DNA from: Saccharopolyspora flava
GTDB lineage: Bacteria; Actinomycetota; Actinomycetes; Mycobacteriales; Pseudonocardiaceae
Direction of reading: 5' to 3'
DNA: 64,000 nt
Assembly (NCBI RefSeq): GCF_900116135.1
Contig: NZ_FOZX01000001.1
Coordinates: 1,302,001-1,366,000 of the forward strand
This document shows positions 43,820 through 53,984 of the stretch, piece by piece (the stretch's first letter is position 1; each line of letters opens with the position of its first letter). A program made the translations under genes and the position numbers. The notes beneath the pieces are model-generated. The model was not told where the DNA came from. It searched no databases and was given only the letters and a program-made list of their open reading frames with translations.

Positions 43820-45373
43820 TCAGTGCTCGTGCAGGTGCGCGTGCGCGCGGTCGATCTCGGCCACGGCCGGCGGCGCGGGCACGTTCTCGCGGGCGGCGCT
43901 GGCGGCGACGCCGGTGGCCGGGTTCACCGCGGGCTTGCCGGGGGTGAACAGCCAGGCGTTGAACACGTCGTCGAGCTGCTTGCCCGACTTCTGCTCCGCC
44001 AGCGCGATGAACTGCTCGATGGTGCCCGTCGAGTCCCGGTGCTCGGCGGCCCAGGTGCGGGTGATGTCCGTCATCACCTCGTCGCCGACGACGTTGCGCA
44101 GCGCGTGCAGCGCCATCGCTCCCCGGTCGTAGACGGCCTCGTGGAACACGTTCTCCGCGCCCGGGTCACCGGGCAGGACCTGCCAGAACGGGTCGTCGGC
44201 CGGGTGCGCGTTGTAGTAGTGGTCGAACAGCTCCTGGGTGGTGCCGGTGCCGTGCGCCTCCGACCACAGCCACTCCGCGTAGGACGCGAATCCCTCGTTG
44301 AGCCAGATGTCGCGCCAGGTGTCGACCGCCACCGAGTCGCCGAACCACTGGTGGGCGTTCTCGTGCACGACCACCGACACGTTCGCCGCGTCCTGGAAGA
44401 ACAGGTGGCTGTAGGTCGGCCGGGTCTGGTTCTCCAGCGCGAAGTTCAGGCCCTCGGACGGGACGACACCGCCCTGCGCGGACACCGGGTACTCGCCGAA
44501 CAACCCGCTCAGGAAGTCCAGGACCTCCGGGGTCCGCTCGATGCTCGCCTTCGCCGGGCCGGCCAGCGGGCCGAGCTCGTCGGAGTAGGCGGTGATGAAC
44601 GGCTGGCCGAAAGCGCCTGTCTTGCCGACGATCTCGTACTGGCCGATGGCCATGAACGCCAGGTAGGTGGCGGTCGGTTCGGTGTTGCGCCAGTTCCAGG
44701 TGGTCCAGCCGGCGAGGCTGCTGCGGCGGGTGTTCACGCCGTTGGAGATGGCCTCGGTGCCGTCGGGCACGGTGATGGCCACGTCGTAGGTCGCCTTGTC
44801 GCGCGGGTGATCGTTGCCGGGGAACCACCAGGAGGAGATCTCCGGCTGGCCGATCGCCAGCGCCCCGTCGGCGGTGCGCACCCACGGGTTGAAGCCGTTG
44901 ACGTCGGCCGTGGAGGGAGTTCCCTCGTACTCCACGACGAACGTCGCCATCTCGCCCTCCGGCAGCGTGTCCGGCGGGGTCACGGTCATCTCCAGGCCGT
45001 TCTGGGAGAACTGCGCCGGAGCGCCGTTGACCAGCACGGACTTGGCGGTGAGCGCGAAGTCCAGGTTGAAGGCCGTCAGGTCCTGCGTGGCGGTGGCGAC
45101 GATCGTCGCGGTGCCCTGCAGGTGGTCGTCGGCCGGTTGGTAGCGCAGCTGCAGGTCGTAGTGCGACACGTCGTAGCCGCCGTTGCCGTAGCCCGGGAAG
45201 TAGGGGTCTCCCGCTCCCGGAGCGCCCGGTCCCGCGGCTCCCGCCAGCGCCGGCGCGGCGAACACCGCGCTCGCGCAGCAGGCCGCGATCACCGCGCGCA
45301 GGCTCTGCCGCTTCAGCGCCCCGCCGCGCCGGGTCGTGCGGCCCCGCCGGGCCACCTCGCTGCCTCGAATCAC
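43820..45373 (-). CDS. Secreted M1 family metallopeptidase
   Basis: Exported zinc aminopeptidase, 517 residues. The Arg-rich N-terminus and hydrophobic stretch 'AVIAACCASAVFAAPALAG' form a signal peptide. The zinc site 'HENAHQWFGD' is followed 18 residues on by 'NEGFASYAEW', the standard M1 arrangement. It lacks the large C-terminal domain of PepN, like small secreted actinobacterial M1 enzymes. The tail is His-rich ('HAHLHEH'). GTG at 45373 has GGAGGTGG upstream. Confidence 0.9.
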   Translation of the reverse strand: MIRGSEVARRGRTTRRGGALKRQSLRAVIAACCASAVFAAPALAGAAGPGAPGAGDPYFPGYGNGGYDVSHYDLQLRYQPADDHLQGTATIVATATQDLTAFNLDFALTAKSVLVNGAPAQFSQNGLEMTVTPPDTLPEGEMATFVVEYEGTPSTADVNGFNPWVRTADGALAIGQPEISSWWFPGNDHPRDKATYDVAITVPDGTEAISNGVNTRRSSLAGWTTWNWRNTEPTATYLAFMAIGQYEIVGKTGAFGQPFITAYSDELGPLAGPAKASIERTPEVLDFLSGLFGEYPVSAQGGVVPSEGLNFALENQTRPTYSHLFFQDAANVSVVVHENAHQWFGDSVAVDTWRDIWLNEGFASYAEWLWSEAHGTGTTQELFDHYYNAHPADDPFWQVLPGDPGAENVFHEAVYDRGAMALHALRNVVGDEVMTDITRTWAAEHRDSTGTIEQFIALAEQKSGKQLDDVFNAWLFTPGKPAVNPATGVAASAARENVPAPPAVAEIDRAHAHLHEH

Positions 45374-45705
45374 CCTGCCACCTCCTCGAACTTCTGGTCC
45401 GATCAGCAGAGTAGGCAACCGCGTTCACACCCGGCGGGCTTTTCGAGCCGAGTTTTTCCCATCACCACACGGAAAAACGCGAATGCACACCAATGGAGGA
45501 CGACCTTCGCCATCGCCCGAGCGGGTCACGCGACTCGCGTCCGGCCACAGCGTCCGGTCGCAGTGCCCGATCACGGTCCGATCGCACGGCGCAGCACCGA
45601 ACGCGTTTCGCGTTCACCGCGCACGAATCGTTCCTCCCTGCAACGGCTTTCACCCACGACGTGCGGACCGGCCCGCGCAGACGTCCCGCTCCGCGCAGGC
45701 GGGTT
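45374..45705. other. Intergenic gap between M1 peptidase and menD
   Basis: No gene or RNA gene is supported in these 332 bp. The part next to 45373 holds the peptidase promoter and is less GC-rich (A/T runs near 45455-45490). No strong hairpin or repeat was seen. Confidence 0.5.
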
Positions 45706-47406
45706 TTACCCGAGCAGCGCGGACCGCACCGCCGCGTGCAGCCGCTGGTGCACCGCGCGCAGCTCGTCGCGGTCGGCGCGCACCTCGACCACGCGCAGGC
45801 CCGGCTTCGGCCGCAGCGCTTCGCGCAGCTCGGCGTGCCCCGGGACCTGGACGTGCTCGACGCCGTGCGCCGCGCACAACCGGCCCAGGTCGGTGCCGTG
45901 CGGCGTGCCGAAGACGCGGTCGAAGGAGTCGGCGTGCTCCGGCCCGCCCTGCTCCAGCAGGCTGAAGATGCCTCCCCCGTCGTCGTTGAACACCACGATG
46001 GTCAGATCCGGCCGCTGCTCGTACGGGCCGAGCACGAGGCCGTTGCTGTCGTGCAGGAACGTCAGGTCGCCCAGCAGCGCGTAGGCCGGGCCGCCGTGCC
46101 CGGCGGCCGCGCCGAGCGCGGTCGACACGGTGCCGTCGATGCCGGCCGCACCGCGGTTGCGGTGCACCAGCACGTCCGGCCGCTGCCGCGCGGCGAGCGC
46201 GACGTCGCGGCTCGGGTTCGACGACCCGAGCACCAGCAGCGCGTTCTCCGGCAGCGAGTCGACGACCTCGCGCGCCACCGCGGGACCGTTCGGCCACCGC
46301 TCCAGGTCGAGGGCGGCGTGCAGCGCGGCCGAGACCTTCTGGTCGGCCTGCTGCCAGGCGGTCAGCCACTGCGGGTCCACCGTCCCGGGCCCGCTCAGGT
46401 CGGGTCCGGCGCCGAAGGTCTCCGCGACCTCGCGCACGTTGTGCGCCGGCGCGGGCCAGTCGCCCCCGCCCCGGTCGATCCCGCCGTGCGCCAGCAGCAC
46501 CTCCACCTCGGTGTCGGCCAGCAGTCGCTGCACCTGGCGGAACACCGTCGGGCGCCCCACGCAGAGCACCTGCTCCGGGCGGTGTTCGCGGACGAACTCG
46601 GGCAGGTTGAGCAGCCACATGCCCGTGCTGATCGCGGCCGTGCCGGACACGCCGACGCCACCGACCTCCGACAGCACGGGCCAGCCGTAGCGCTCGCCCC
46701 ACGCGCTGGCGGCCTCGGCTCCCCAGTCGCCGACCAGCACCAGCCCGCGACCCGGCCGCAGCCGGGACAACGAGCTCGGCCCCGCACCGCGATCGGCGAC
46801 CTCGGTCCACCGCTCCCCGCCGGGACGACCCTCCAGCGACTCGAACCACTCGGTGTCGCCGTCGGGCACCAGCGGCTCGCGGAACGGCACGTTGAGGTGC
46901 ACCGGGCCCCCGCGCAGGCCACCGGCGGCCGCGCCCCAGGCGCGGCAGACCTGGCTGCGCCAGTAGGCGTTCTGCCCCGCCCGCGACTCGGCCACGCCGA
47001 GCTCGTCGAACAACCGCACCTCGCTGCCGTACAGCCGGTGCTGGTCGATGGTCTGGTTGGCGCCCGCCGCGCGCAGCTCCGGCGGCCGGTCGGCGGTGAT
47101 CACCAGCAGCGGAACACCCGAGTGGTAGGCCTCGCTGACCGCCGGGTGCAGGTTGCTCGCGGCCGTGCCGGAGGTGCAGAACACCGGGACCGGCCGGCGC
47201 GTGCGCGCCGCCAAACCGAGCGCCAGGAAACCCGCGCTGCGCTCGTCGATCCGGACGTGCAGCCGCAAGCGCGCTGCGTGCGCGGCCCGATGCAGAGCGT
47301 AGGCGAGAGGTGCGTTGCGGGATCCCGGGGCGAGCACCGCGTGGCGCACCCCGTTCCGGACCAGTTCATCGACGATGACCTCGGCCTGGGCTGTGGACGG
47401 GTTCAA
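45706..47406 (-). CDS. menD: SEPHCHC synthase (menaquinone)
   Basis: Thiamine-diphosphate enzyme that joins isochorismate and 2-oxoglutarate in menaquinone synthesis; 566 residues. 'VLAPGSRNAPLAYALHRAA', the catalytic Glu region 'RIDERSAGFLALGLA', 'FCTSGTAASNLHPAV', 'ADRPPELRAAGANQTIDQ' and the cofactor site 'ALLGDLTFLHDSNGL' are diagnostic. The start is TTG at 47406, with GAGG seven bases upstream and the family N-terminus 'NPSTAQAE'; the in-frame extension to 47619 lacks conservation. Divergent from menB. Confidence 0.95.
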   Translation of the reverse strand: MNPSTAQAEVIVDELVRNGVRHAVLAPGSRNAPLAYALHRAAHAARLRLHVRIDERSAGFLALGLAARTRRPVPVFCTSGTAASNLHPAVSEAYHSGVPLLVITADRPPELRAAGANQTIDQHRLYGSEVRLFDELGVAESRAGQNAYWRSQVCRAWGAAAGGLRGGPVHLNVPFREPLVPDGDTEWFESLEGRPGGERWTEVADRGAGPSSLSRLRPGRGLVLVGDWGAEAASAWGERYGWPVLSEVGGVGVSGTAAISTGMWLLNLPEFVREHRPEQVLCVGRPTVFRQVQRLLADTEVEVLLAHGGIDRGGGDWPAPAHNVREVAETFGAGPDLSGPGTVDPQWLTAWQQADQKVSAALHAALDLERWPNGPAVAREVVDSLPENALLVLGSSNPSRDVALAARQRPDVLVHRNRGAAGIDGTVSTALGAAAGHGGPAYALLGDLTFLHDSNGLVLGPYEQRPDLTIVVFNDDGGGIFSLLEQGGPEHADSFDRVFGTPHGTDLGRLCAAHGVEHVQVPGHAELREALRPKPGLRVVEVRADRDELRAVHQRLHAAVRSALLG

Positions 47407-47539
47407 CCGATCACCTCTGAAATCGCCTGGCGGACAACGGAGAAGGGCCCGCGGTGACCTTCTCCGGCGTCCACGCAAGCGCCGGGGGACCGCGGGGAGG
47501 ACCCCGCGCCGAGCACTTGCTACCCCTATTGTCCCAGGT

Positions 47540-48463
<924 letters not shown>

Positions 48464-48768
48464 GACCTCCCACTCCTCGTCGGGCAGCACGCCGGACAGC
48501 AGCAGACCCCGAGGGTCCTGCTCGTCCGGCGTCTCCCGCTCGGGCCCGGCCGGGCGGGCCCGCTCCTCGTTCACGTCCCCCGCCCCTCCAGCAGGAGTCC
48601 CGCTGAAGACGGGGATGACCAGCACGAACACCAGGAACATCGCCTTCTCCTTCCGCTCACCTCCACAACATCGGCCGATCCTTTCGAACACTTGATCGCT
48701 CGAACAGGTGAGCTAGTGGCGAACCTCTCGGCGGCCCGACCACCCCGCCGCGGGGCACCGCGCCGAGA
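48464..48768 (-). other. Gap between menB and menE, with a questionable minus-strand small frame
   Basis: On the minus strand an ATG at about 48641 follows AAGGAG at a good distance and opens 'MFLVFVLVIPVFSGTPAGG', a short hydrophobic start, then an acidic stretch. The frame does not stop before it runs antisense through menB (to 47411). It may be a small membrane peptide whose end I cannot see, or chance. No other signal was seen in the 305 bp. Confidence 0.25.
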
Positions 48769-49959
48769 ATGGAGCTCATGCCGAACGCCCGGGACCTGCA
48801 GCCGCTCGACGTGCCACCGGGAACCGGAGCGTTTGAGGTGCTGCCCGCCCTCCGCCGCGCGCTGGACGGCGACGGCCCCGCCCTGCTGCCGGTCGCCGCC
48901 GACGCCCCCGAGGAAGCGCAGCGCCTGGTCACCGCCCTGGGCGGCCCGCTCAACCCGGGCGAGGACGCCGAGGACGACCCGACGGCGCTGGTCATCGCCA
49001 CCTCCGGATCCACCGGCGTCCCCAAGGGGGTGCTGCTGCCGGCGAGCGCGCTGCGCGCCTCCGCCGAAGCCACCCACCGCAGGCTCGGCGGGACCGGTCA
49101 CTGGCTGCTGGCCATGCCGGCCCACCACGTCGCGGGTGTCCAGGTGCTGGTCAGGTCCCTGCTCGCGGGCACCCGGCCGCACGCGGTCGACACCTCGGGC
49201 GGCTTCCGCCCGGACGCCTTCGCCGAGGCCGCGCGGCCGGTGCTGGCCGCGGACGGCCCGCACTACACGGCCCTGGTGCCGACGCAGCTGTCCCGGCTGA
49301 TCACCGACGGCGGCGCGGGCCTGACCGCGCTGCGCGAGTTCGACGCGGTGCTGCTCGGCGGCGCCGCCACGCCTCCGGCGCTGCTCGCCGAGGCCCGGGA
49401 GCGCGGGGTGCGGGCGACCACCACCTACGGCATGAGCGAGACGGCGGGCGGCTGCGTCTACGACGGCGTCCCGCTGGACGTGGCGAAGGTCGACGTCGAG
49501 GGCGATCTCGGCCCGATCCGGCTGGCCGGGCCGATGCTGGCCCGGGGCTACCGCAACCAGCCCGAGGCCGAGGCGTTCGCCGGGGGCTGGTTCCGCACCG
49601 GCGACCTCGGCCGCTTCGACGGCGGCAGGCTGGAGGTCCTGGGCCGCGCCGACGACGTGATCATCACCGGTGGCGAGAAGGTCGCCCCGCTGCCGGTCGA
49701 GCGGGTCCTCACCGAGCAGCCCGGCGTCCGGGAGGCCTGCGTGCTCGGCGTGGACGACGCCGAGTGGGGCCAGGCCGTGGTGGCCGCGATCGTGCCCGAC
49801 CCGGACGCAGGACCCGACGTCGAGGCCCTCCGGGCCGCCGTCCGGGCGCGCCTGGGCCCCGCCGCCGCACCGAAGCGCATCGCCCTCCTCGACGAGCTGC
49901 CGCTGCGCGGCCCGGGCAAACCGGACCGCCGCGCCCTAGCCGCCCAGCTGACCTGCTGA
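48769..49959 (+). CDS. menE: o-Succinylbenzoate-CoA ligase
   Basis: AMP-forming ligase that activates o-succinylbenzoate for MenB; 396 residues, short for the family as in other actinobacteria. The P-loop-like 'VIATSGSTGVPKGVLLPASAL', 'TTYGMSETAGGCVYDG', 'WFRTGDLGRFDGGRLEVLGRADDVIITGGEKV' (anchors) and the catalytic Lys in 'RGPGKPDRRALA' are present. Start ATG 48769 or 48778. It follows menB on the same strand and precedes menA, with a repeat element between menE and menA. Confidence 0.93.
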   Translation: MELMPNARDLQPLDVPPGTGAFEVLPALRRALDGDGPALLPVAADAPEEAQRLVTALGGPLNPGEDAEDDPTALVIATSGSTGVPKGVLLPASALRASAEATHRRLGGTGHWLLAMPAHHVAGVQVLVRSLLAGTRPHAVDTSGGFRPDAFAEAARPVLAADGPHYTALVPTQLSRLITDGGAGLTALREFDAVLLGGAATPPALLAEARERGVRATTTYGMSETAGGCVYDGVPLDVAKVDVEGDLGPIRLAGPMLARGYRNQPEAEAFAGGWFRTGDLGRFDGGRLEVLGRADDVIITGGEKVAPLPVERVLTEQPGVREACVLGVDDAEWGQAVVAAIVPDPDAGPDVEALRAAVRARLGPAAAPKRIALLDELPLRGPGKPDRRALAAQLTC

Positions 49960-49969
49960 ATAGTGTTCC

Positions 49970-50145
49970 GTGGTCGCTTTGCTCAGCGGTGCGGGTAGCG
50001 GAACCTGAGCGCTTCCGTGGACTCCGTGCGCCGCTCCTTATGTATGCCAATACACGGCGTCCCGGCGTACTCGCCACGAAAGCGCTCAGAACCCGCGGCG
50101 GTGCAAGCGCCTTAGGTGGTGAAAGAGAAAGCACCTCCGGTGCTT
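49970..50145 (-). repeat. Structured intergenic element, copy 2 (type A)
   Basis: This copy is read on the minus strand, opposite to both flanking genes, menE and menA. Stem arms TGAGCGCTTCCGTGG (50006-50020) and CCACGAAAGCGCTCA (50074-50088) pair as in copy 1. The module 1 hairpin is AAGCACC/GGTGCTT (50129-50145 on the plus strand), with loop TCC, which reads GGA on the element's own strand. Its stem sequence differs from all other copies but still pairs fully. The opposite orientation argues against a simple terminator role. Confidence 0.85.
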
Positions 50146-50213
50146 GCCTCAGCGGCCTGAACCCAACCGCCCTGCTAGCCGCGCCGCATCGCCGGTGAGC
50201 GAAGATGAGGCTC

Positions 50214-51086
50214 ATGGCGACTGTTTCGCAATGGATCGAAGGTGCCCGGCTGCGCACCTTCCCGAATGCGATCGCGCCGGTGCTGGCCGGAACCGGCGCC
50301 GCCGCGGGAGTGGACTCGTTCGACCCGCTGATCGCGCTGCTGGCCCTGGTGGTGGCCTTGAGCCTGATCATCGGGGTCAACTTCGCCAACGACTACTCCG
50401 ACGGCATCCGCGGCACCGACGACTCGCGCGTGGGCCCGTTCCGGCTGGTCGGATCGCGCTCGGCGCGGCCCGCCTCGGTGCGCAACGCGGCGTTCGCGTG
50501 CTTCGGGGTGGCCGCGGTGTCCGGGCTCGGCGTCGTGGCGCTGAGCGGCCAGTGGTGGATGCTGGCGATCGGCGCGCTGTGCATCGCGGGCGCCTGGTTC
50601 TACACCGGCGGCAGCAAGCCCTACGGCTACGCGGGCCTGGGCGAGGTCGCGGTGTTCGTCTTCTTCGGCCTGGTCGCGGTGCTGGGCACGATGTTCGTGC
50701 AGGCCGGGACCGTCTCGGGCTTCGGCATCGGCGCCGCGGTGGGCGTCGGTTCGCTGTCCTGCGCGGTGCTGGTGGCCAACAACCTCCGCGACATCCCCTC
50801 CGACCGGGTCACCGGCAAGCGGACCCTGGCGGTGATGCTCGGCGACCGCGACACCCGCACCTTCTACACGGCGCTGGCGCTGGTCCCGTTCGTGATCACG
50901 GTCCTGATCGGGCTGCGCAACTCCTGGGTCCTGCTGGGCTTCCTGGCCCTGCCGCTGCTGCTGATCCCGCTGCGCGCGGTCATCCGAGGAGCCACCGGCC
51001 GCTACCTCATCCCCGCCGTCCGCGACACGGGTTTCGCCATGCTCGCCTGGGGCGCCATCACCGGCGCAGCCCTGGCCTTCGGCTAA
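50214..51086 (+). CDS. menA: 1,4-dihydroxy-2-naphthoate polyprenyltransferase
   Basis: UbiA-type membrane prenyltransferase that attaches the isoprenoid tail; 290 residues and about nine helices. The Asp-rich motifs 'VNFANDYSDGIRGTDDSRVGP' (NDxxD) and 'VANNLRDIPSDRVTGKRTLAV' (anchors) mark the active site. ATG at 50214 matches the family start 'MATVSQWIEGARLRTFPNA'; ATG at 50205 is possible and the ribosome site does not decide. Same strand as menE; a repeat element fills the gap between them. Confidence 0.95.
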   Translation: MATVSQWIEGARLRTFPNAIAPVLAGTGAAAGVDSFDPLIALLALVVALSLIIGVNFANDYSDGIRGTDDSRVGPFRLVGSRSARPASVRNAAFACFGVAAVSGLGVVALSGQWWMLAIGALCIAGAWFYTGGSKPYGYAGLGEVAVFVFFGLVAVLGTMFVQAGTVSGFGIGAAVGVGSLSCAVLVANNLRDIPSDRVTGKRTLAVMLGDRDTRTFYTALALVPFVITVLIGLRNSWVLLGFLALPLLLIPLRAVIRGATGRYLIPAVRDTGFAMLAWGAITGAALAFG

Positions 51087-51089
51087 CCG

Positions 51090-51265
51090 TCAGGCAACCG
51101 CCGAAGGCGGTTTCTCAGTACCCCAAGCAAGCAACTGGCACCGCCGCGGGTTCTGAGCGCTTTCGTGGCGAGTACGCCGGGACGCCGTGTATTGGACATA
51201 CATAAGGAGCGGCGCACGGAGTCCACGGAAGCGCTCAGGTTCCGCTACCCGCACCGCCACGCAAA
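51090..51265 (+). repeat. Structured intergenic element, copy 3 (type A)
   Basis: Begins four bases after the menA stop. Module 1 hairpin AACCGCC/GGCGGTT with GAA loop lies at 51096-51112 and is followed by TCTC. The 15-bp stem arms are at 51154-51168 and 51223-51237, identical in sequence to copy 1. The apical loop has one extra base (TTGGAC instead of TTGGC) while its TGTAT/ATACA stem is kept. Lies between convergent menA and the lipoprotein gene. Confidence 0.85.
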
Positions 51266-51271
51266 AAGACC

Positions 51272-51829
51272 CTAGAAAACCCCGGGCAAAAGATACTGAG
51301 TTACGTCTGAGGCTGTGCGGCATAGGTCCGAGTCCGTCTCTCCGGAGATCACCGACACCTGCAGGGTGGCCTCGGTGACCGGGGCGTAGACGGTGCAGTC
51401 GGAGGTCCGCAGGACCTTGGTGCCGCGCACCGGGCCGAGCTCGATCTCGTCGGTGCCCAGGTCGGCGAAGCCGGGGGCCTGCGCGCCGATCAGGACTTGG
51501 CGTCCGCCGGTGCGGGAGTCGAAGGCGCAGCCTCGCACCTGCGGTTCGACGCCGACCTCGCGGGGTTTGCCGGGCTCGACGTCGAAGGCGAGCTTGGCGA
51601 TCTCGTCCGGCCGCAGGAGCCCGCACAGGTCGGCGGCGGACAGGGTTCCCAGCTTCCGCCGCTGCTCGGGCGGCACCTCGCGGGTGATCGACGGGGTGGT
51701 GCTGGTCTCGGCGGTCTCCTCGGAGGTGCTGGGTTCGGAGGAGGGCGGTGCGGGCACGACCTGCTCGACCGCGCTGCACCCGGCGAGCGCGGTGCAGGCG
51801 ACGGCACTGATGAGCAGGCGCTTGATCAC
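51272..51829 (-). CDS. DUF3558 family lipoprotein
   Basis: Exported lipoprotein of 185 residues. The signal 'LLISAVACTALAGC' ends in a clear lipobox (LAGC), then a Ser/Thr/Pro/Glu-rich linker and a DUF3558-type domain with 'LCGLLRPDEIAKLAF', 'CAFDSRTGGRQVLIG' and 'SDCTVYAPVTEATLQVSV'. Two Cys may form a disulfide. GTG at 51829 has GGAGG upstream. Last gene of a three-gene operon with the PLP enzyme and DUF4229 gene. Confidence 0.85.
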   Translation of the reverse strand: MIKRLLISAVACTALAGCSAVEQVVPAPPSSEPSTSEETAETSTTPSITREVPPEQRRKLGTLSAADLCGLLRPDEIAKLAFDVEPGKPREVGVEPQVRGCAFDSRTGGRQVLIGAQAPGFADLGTDEIELGPVRGTKVLRTSDCTVYAPVTEATLQVSVISGETDSDLCRTASDVTQYLLPGVF

Positions 51830-51859
51830 CGGACCTCCTCCGCGAATGATCGACGCGCC

Positions 51860-52957
51860 CTAGTCTGCCTGGAACTCGCCGGTGGCGTGGAAGCGGTCCA
51901 GGACCTTGCGCGGGGCTTCCAGGTCCAGGCCCTGCTCGGCGACCCAGTCGTCGTCGAAGTAGGTGTGGGTGTAGCGCTCGCCGCCGTCGCAGAGCAGCGT
52001 GACGATGCTTCCGGTGCGGCCTTGCACGAGCATCTCGGAGATCAGCGCGAACACGCCCCACAGGTTGGTGCCGGTGGAGCCGCCGACGCGGCGGCCGAGG
52101 ACGTGCTCGGTGCAGCGGATGGTGGCGATGGAGGCCGCGTCCGGGACCTTGATCATCCGGTCGATGGCCTGCCCGACGAAGGACGGTTCGACGCGCGGCC
52201 TGCCGATGCCCTCGATGCGCGAGCCGGTGTCGCTGGTCATCGACGGGTCGCTGTCGCGCCAGGCCTCGAAGAACACCGAGCGCTGCGGGTCGACGACGGC
52301 CAGCCGGGTGCCGAGCCTGCGGTAGCGCAGGTAGCGGCCGATGGTGGCGCTGGTGCCGCCGGTGCCGGCGCCGACCACGATCCAGGCGGGTTCGGGGTGC
52401 GGTTCGAGCGCCAGCTGGTCGAAGATCGACTCGGCGATGTTGTTGTTGCCGCGCCAGTCGGTGGCCCGCTCGGCGTGGGTGAACTGGTCCATGAAGTGGC
52501 CGCCGAGTTCGGCGGCGAGCCGTCGCGATTCGGTGTAGATCGCGCCGGGCTCGTCCACGAAGTGGCAGCGACCGCCCTGCCACTCGATCAGCGCGACCTT
52601 CTCGGCGCTGGTGGAGCGGGGCATTACGGCGATGAACGGCAGCCCGAGCAGGCGGGCGAAGTAGGCCTCGGACACGGCCGTCGAGCCCGACGAGGCCTCG
52701 ATCACCGGTGTGTTTTCGGTCACCCAGCCGTTGCAAATGGCGTAGAGGAACAGGGATCGGGCCAGTCGGTGCTTGAGCGAACCGGTCGGATGTGTTGACT
52801 CATCCTTGAGGTAGAGGTCGATCCCCCACTCCGCGGGCAGCGGGTAGCGCAGCAGGTGGGTGTCGGCGCTGCGGTTGGCGTCGGCCTCGATGATCCGGAC
52901 GGCTTCGCTGACCCACGCCCTGGTGCGCTCGCAGGAGCGGTCGATGTCGCTGGTCAT
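51860..52957 (-). CDS. PLP-dependent cysteine synthase-fold enzyme (Cds1-like)
   Basis: Fold type II PLP enzyme of 365 residues. The PLP Lys is in '[14 protein letters not shown]' (about residue 62), the phosphate loop is '[16 protein letters not shown]', and '[18 protein letters not shown]' binds substrate. It resembles actinobacterial Cds1 (Rv3684), an L-cysteine desulfhydrase releasing H2S, more than CysK or CysM. The reaction is inferred. ATG at 52957 overlaps the DUF4229 stop by 4 bases. Confidence 0.82.
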   Translation of the reverse strand: MTSDIDRSCERTRAWVSEAVRIIEADANRSADTHLLRYPLPAEWGIDLYLKDESTHPTGSLKHRLARSLFLYAICNGWVTENTPVIEASSGSTAVSEAYFARLLGLPFIAVMPRSTSAEKVALIEWQGGRCHFVDEPGAIYTESRRLAAELGGHFMDQFTHAERATDWRGNNNIAESIFDQLALEPHPEPAWIVVGAGTGGTSATIGRYLRYRRLGTRLAVVDPQRSVFFEAWRDSDPSMTSDTGSRIEGIGRPRVEPSFVGQAIDRMIKVPDAASIATIRCTEHVLGRRVGGSTGTNLWGVFALISEMLVQGRTGSIVTLLCDGGERYTHTYFDDDWVAEQGLDLEAPRKVLDRFHATGEFQAD

Positions 52958-53328
52958 TCGGCGTCCGCCGGGGCGTCGCCGCGCAGCTCGGCGCGCAGCC
53001 GCTCGCGGCGCTTCCTGCGGTCCTCGGTGCGCTCGGCCATGCCGATCGCGACCCGGCGCCGCAGCCGGCCGAAGACCAGCAGCGACAGCGGCATGACCAC
53101 GACCACCGAGACGGCGATCGCGACCAGCACCGGCACCTGGGCCAGCATCAGCAGCGCGGCGACGACCGCGACCAGGCCGAACCGCGCGACGGTGTAGATC
53201 GCGATGTCGCGGGCAAGGTTGGGCTTGACCTCGGACGTCCCGCCGGTCGGCTGCTCGGCGCCCGCTTCGGGAGCGGTCGCTGTGGTCGCCTCGGACTCGC
53301 CGGTCGTCGTCTCCTGCTGTTCCCGCAC
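52954..53328 (-). CDS. DUF4229-like membrane protein
   Basis: A 124-residue protein with an acidic N-terminal 35 residues, two membrane helices ('[18 protein letters not shown]' and '[18 protein letters not shown]') and a strongly basic C-terminal helix rich in Arg/Glu. This fits DUF4229. GTG at 53328 is favoured over 53391, since the extension is not conserved-looking. First gene of the operon with the Cds1-like enzyme. Confidence 0.78.
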   Translation of the reverse strand: MREQQETTTGESEATTATAPEAGAEQPTGGTSEVKPNLARDIAIYTVARFGLVAVVAALLMLAQVPVLVAIAVSVVVVMPLSLLVFGRLRRRVAIGMAERTEDRRKRRERLRAELRGDAPADAE

Positions 53329-53522
53329 GTCATCCAGGGTAGAGCACTCGCGGAACGGCCCGGCCCGGCGGAGGGGGCCCGGGACGGCCATCGCCCGATG
53401 CGCCGTTTTCGTCCCTTACCTTCCCTTTACCTAAACCCAAACGTTCGAGTACCTGGCCCCTCAAGTGCCACGATGCGACCGGAATGCCCGAATACCAGTT
53501 AACGCAAAAGTGGAGGTCACCT

Positions 53523-53747
53523 GTGACCGCGTCGACTCAGCAGCCTCGCCAGAACGGTCAGGAGCAGCTCCTCACCCCGGGTGAGGTCGCGGCGCTCTTC
53601 CGGGTCGACCCCAAGACCGTGACCCGATGGGCGACCGCCGGCCGGATCGGTTCCATCCGGACCCCCGGTGGTCACCGTCGTTTCCGCGAGTCTGAGGTCC
53701 GCACCCTGCTGGCCGAGCTGACCAACGATGTGAACCGCACCGCCTGA
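53523..53747 (+). CDS. bldC: BldC-type MerR-like DNA-binding regulator
   Basis: Developmental regulator of 74 residues with only the winged helix-turn-helix of MerR. 'LLTPGEVAALFRVDPKTVTRWATAGRIGSIRTPGGHRRFRESEV' (anchor) is nearly the Streptomyces BldC sequence, where it delays the start of development by head-to-tail binding on DNA. GTG at 53523 has GGAGG eight bases upstream; the frame upstream is rejected. It stands alone, divergent from the DUF4229 operon, and its leader region is unusually AT-rich. Confidence 0.95.
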   Translation: MTASTQQPRQNGQEQLLTPGEVAALFRVDPKTVTRWATAGRIGSIRTPGGHRRFRESEVRTLLAELTNDVNRTA

Positions 53748-53940
53748 CCTGGTCCGGCAGCGGGGAACATCTCCGAAGCGGCGCGGAAGTCAACGCTGCG
53801 GTGCCGTCGGGACCACTCCCCAAGACCCCTCGTGGTGGGTGCCCCGCACACCGCGGCAAGCGCCGAAGGACGTTGTCGCAACAGTCGAGAATCACTGCAC
53901 CAGTCGAAGATCGCTGGGCGGCCGGCCGATGACGACCGCC

Positions 53941-53984
53941 GCCCCTGGTGACGCCTCGCATACCCGCGAGGCGTCACCAGGGGC
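53941..53984. terminator. Strong 19-bp hairpin downstream of bldC
   Basis: GCCCCTGGTGACGCCTCGC (53941-53959) pairs perfectly with GCGAGGCGTCACCAGGGGC (53966-53984), loop ATACCC. It sits about 190 bases after the bldC stop, so the transcript would carry a long 3' tail. The 323-bp gap 53748-54070 otherwise holds no gene; a -10-like TAATCT at 54036 may serve the next gene. No T-run follows. Confidence 0.7.
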
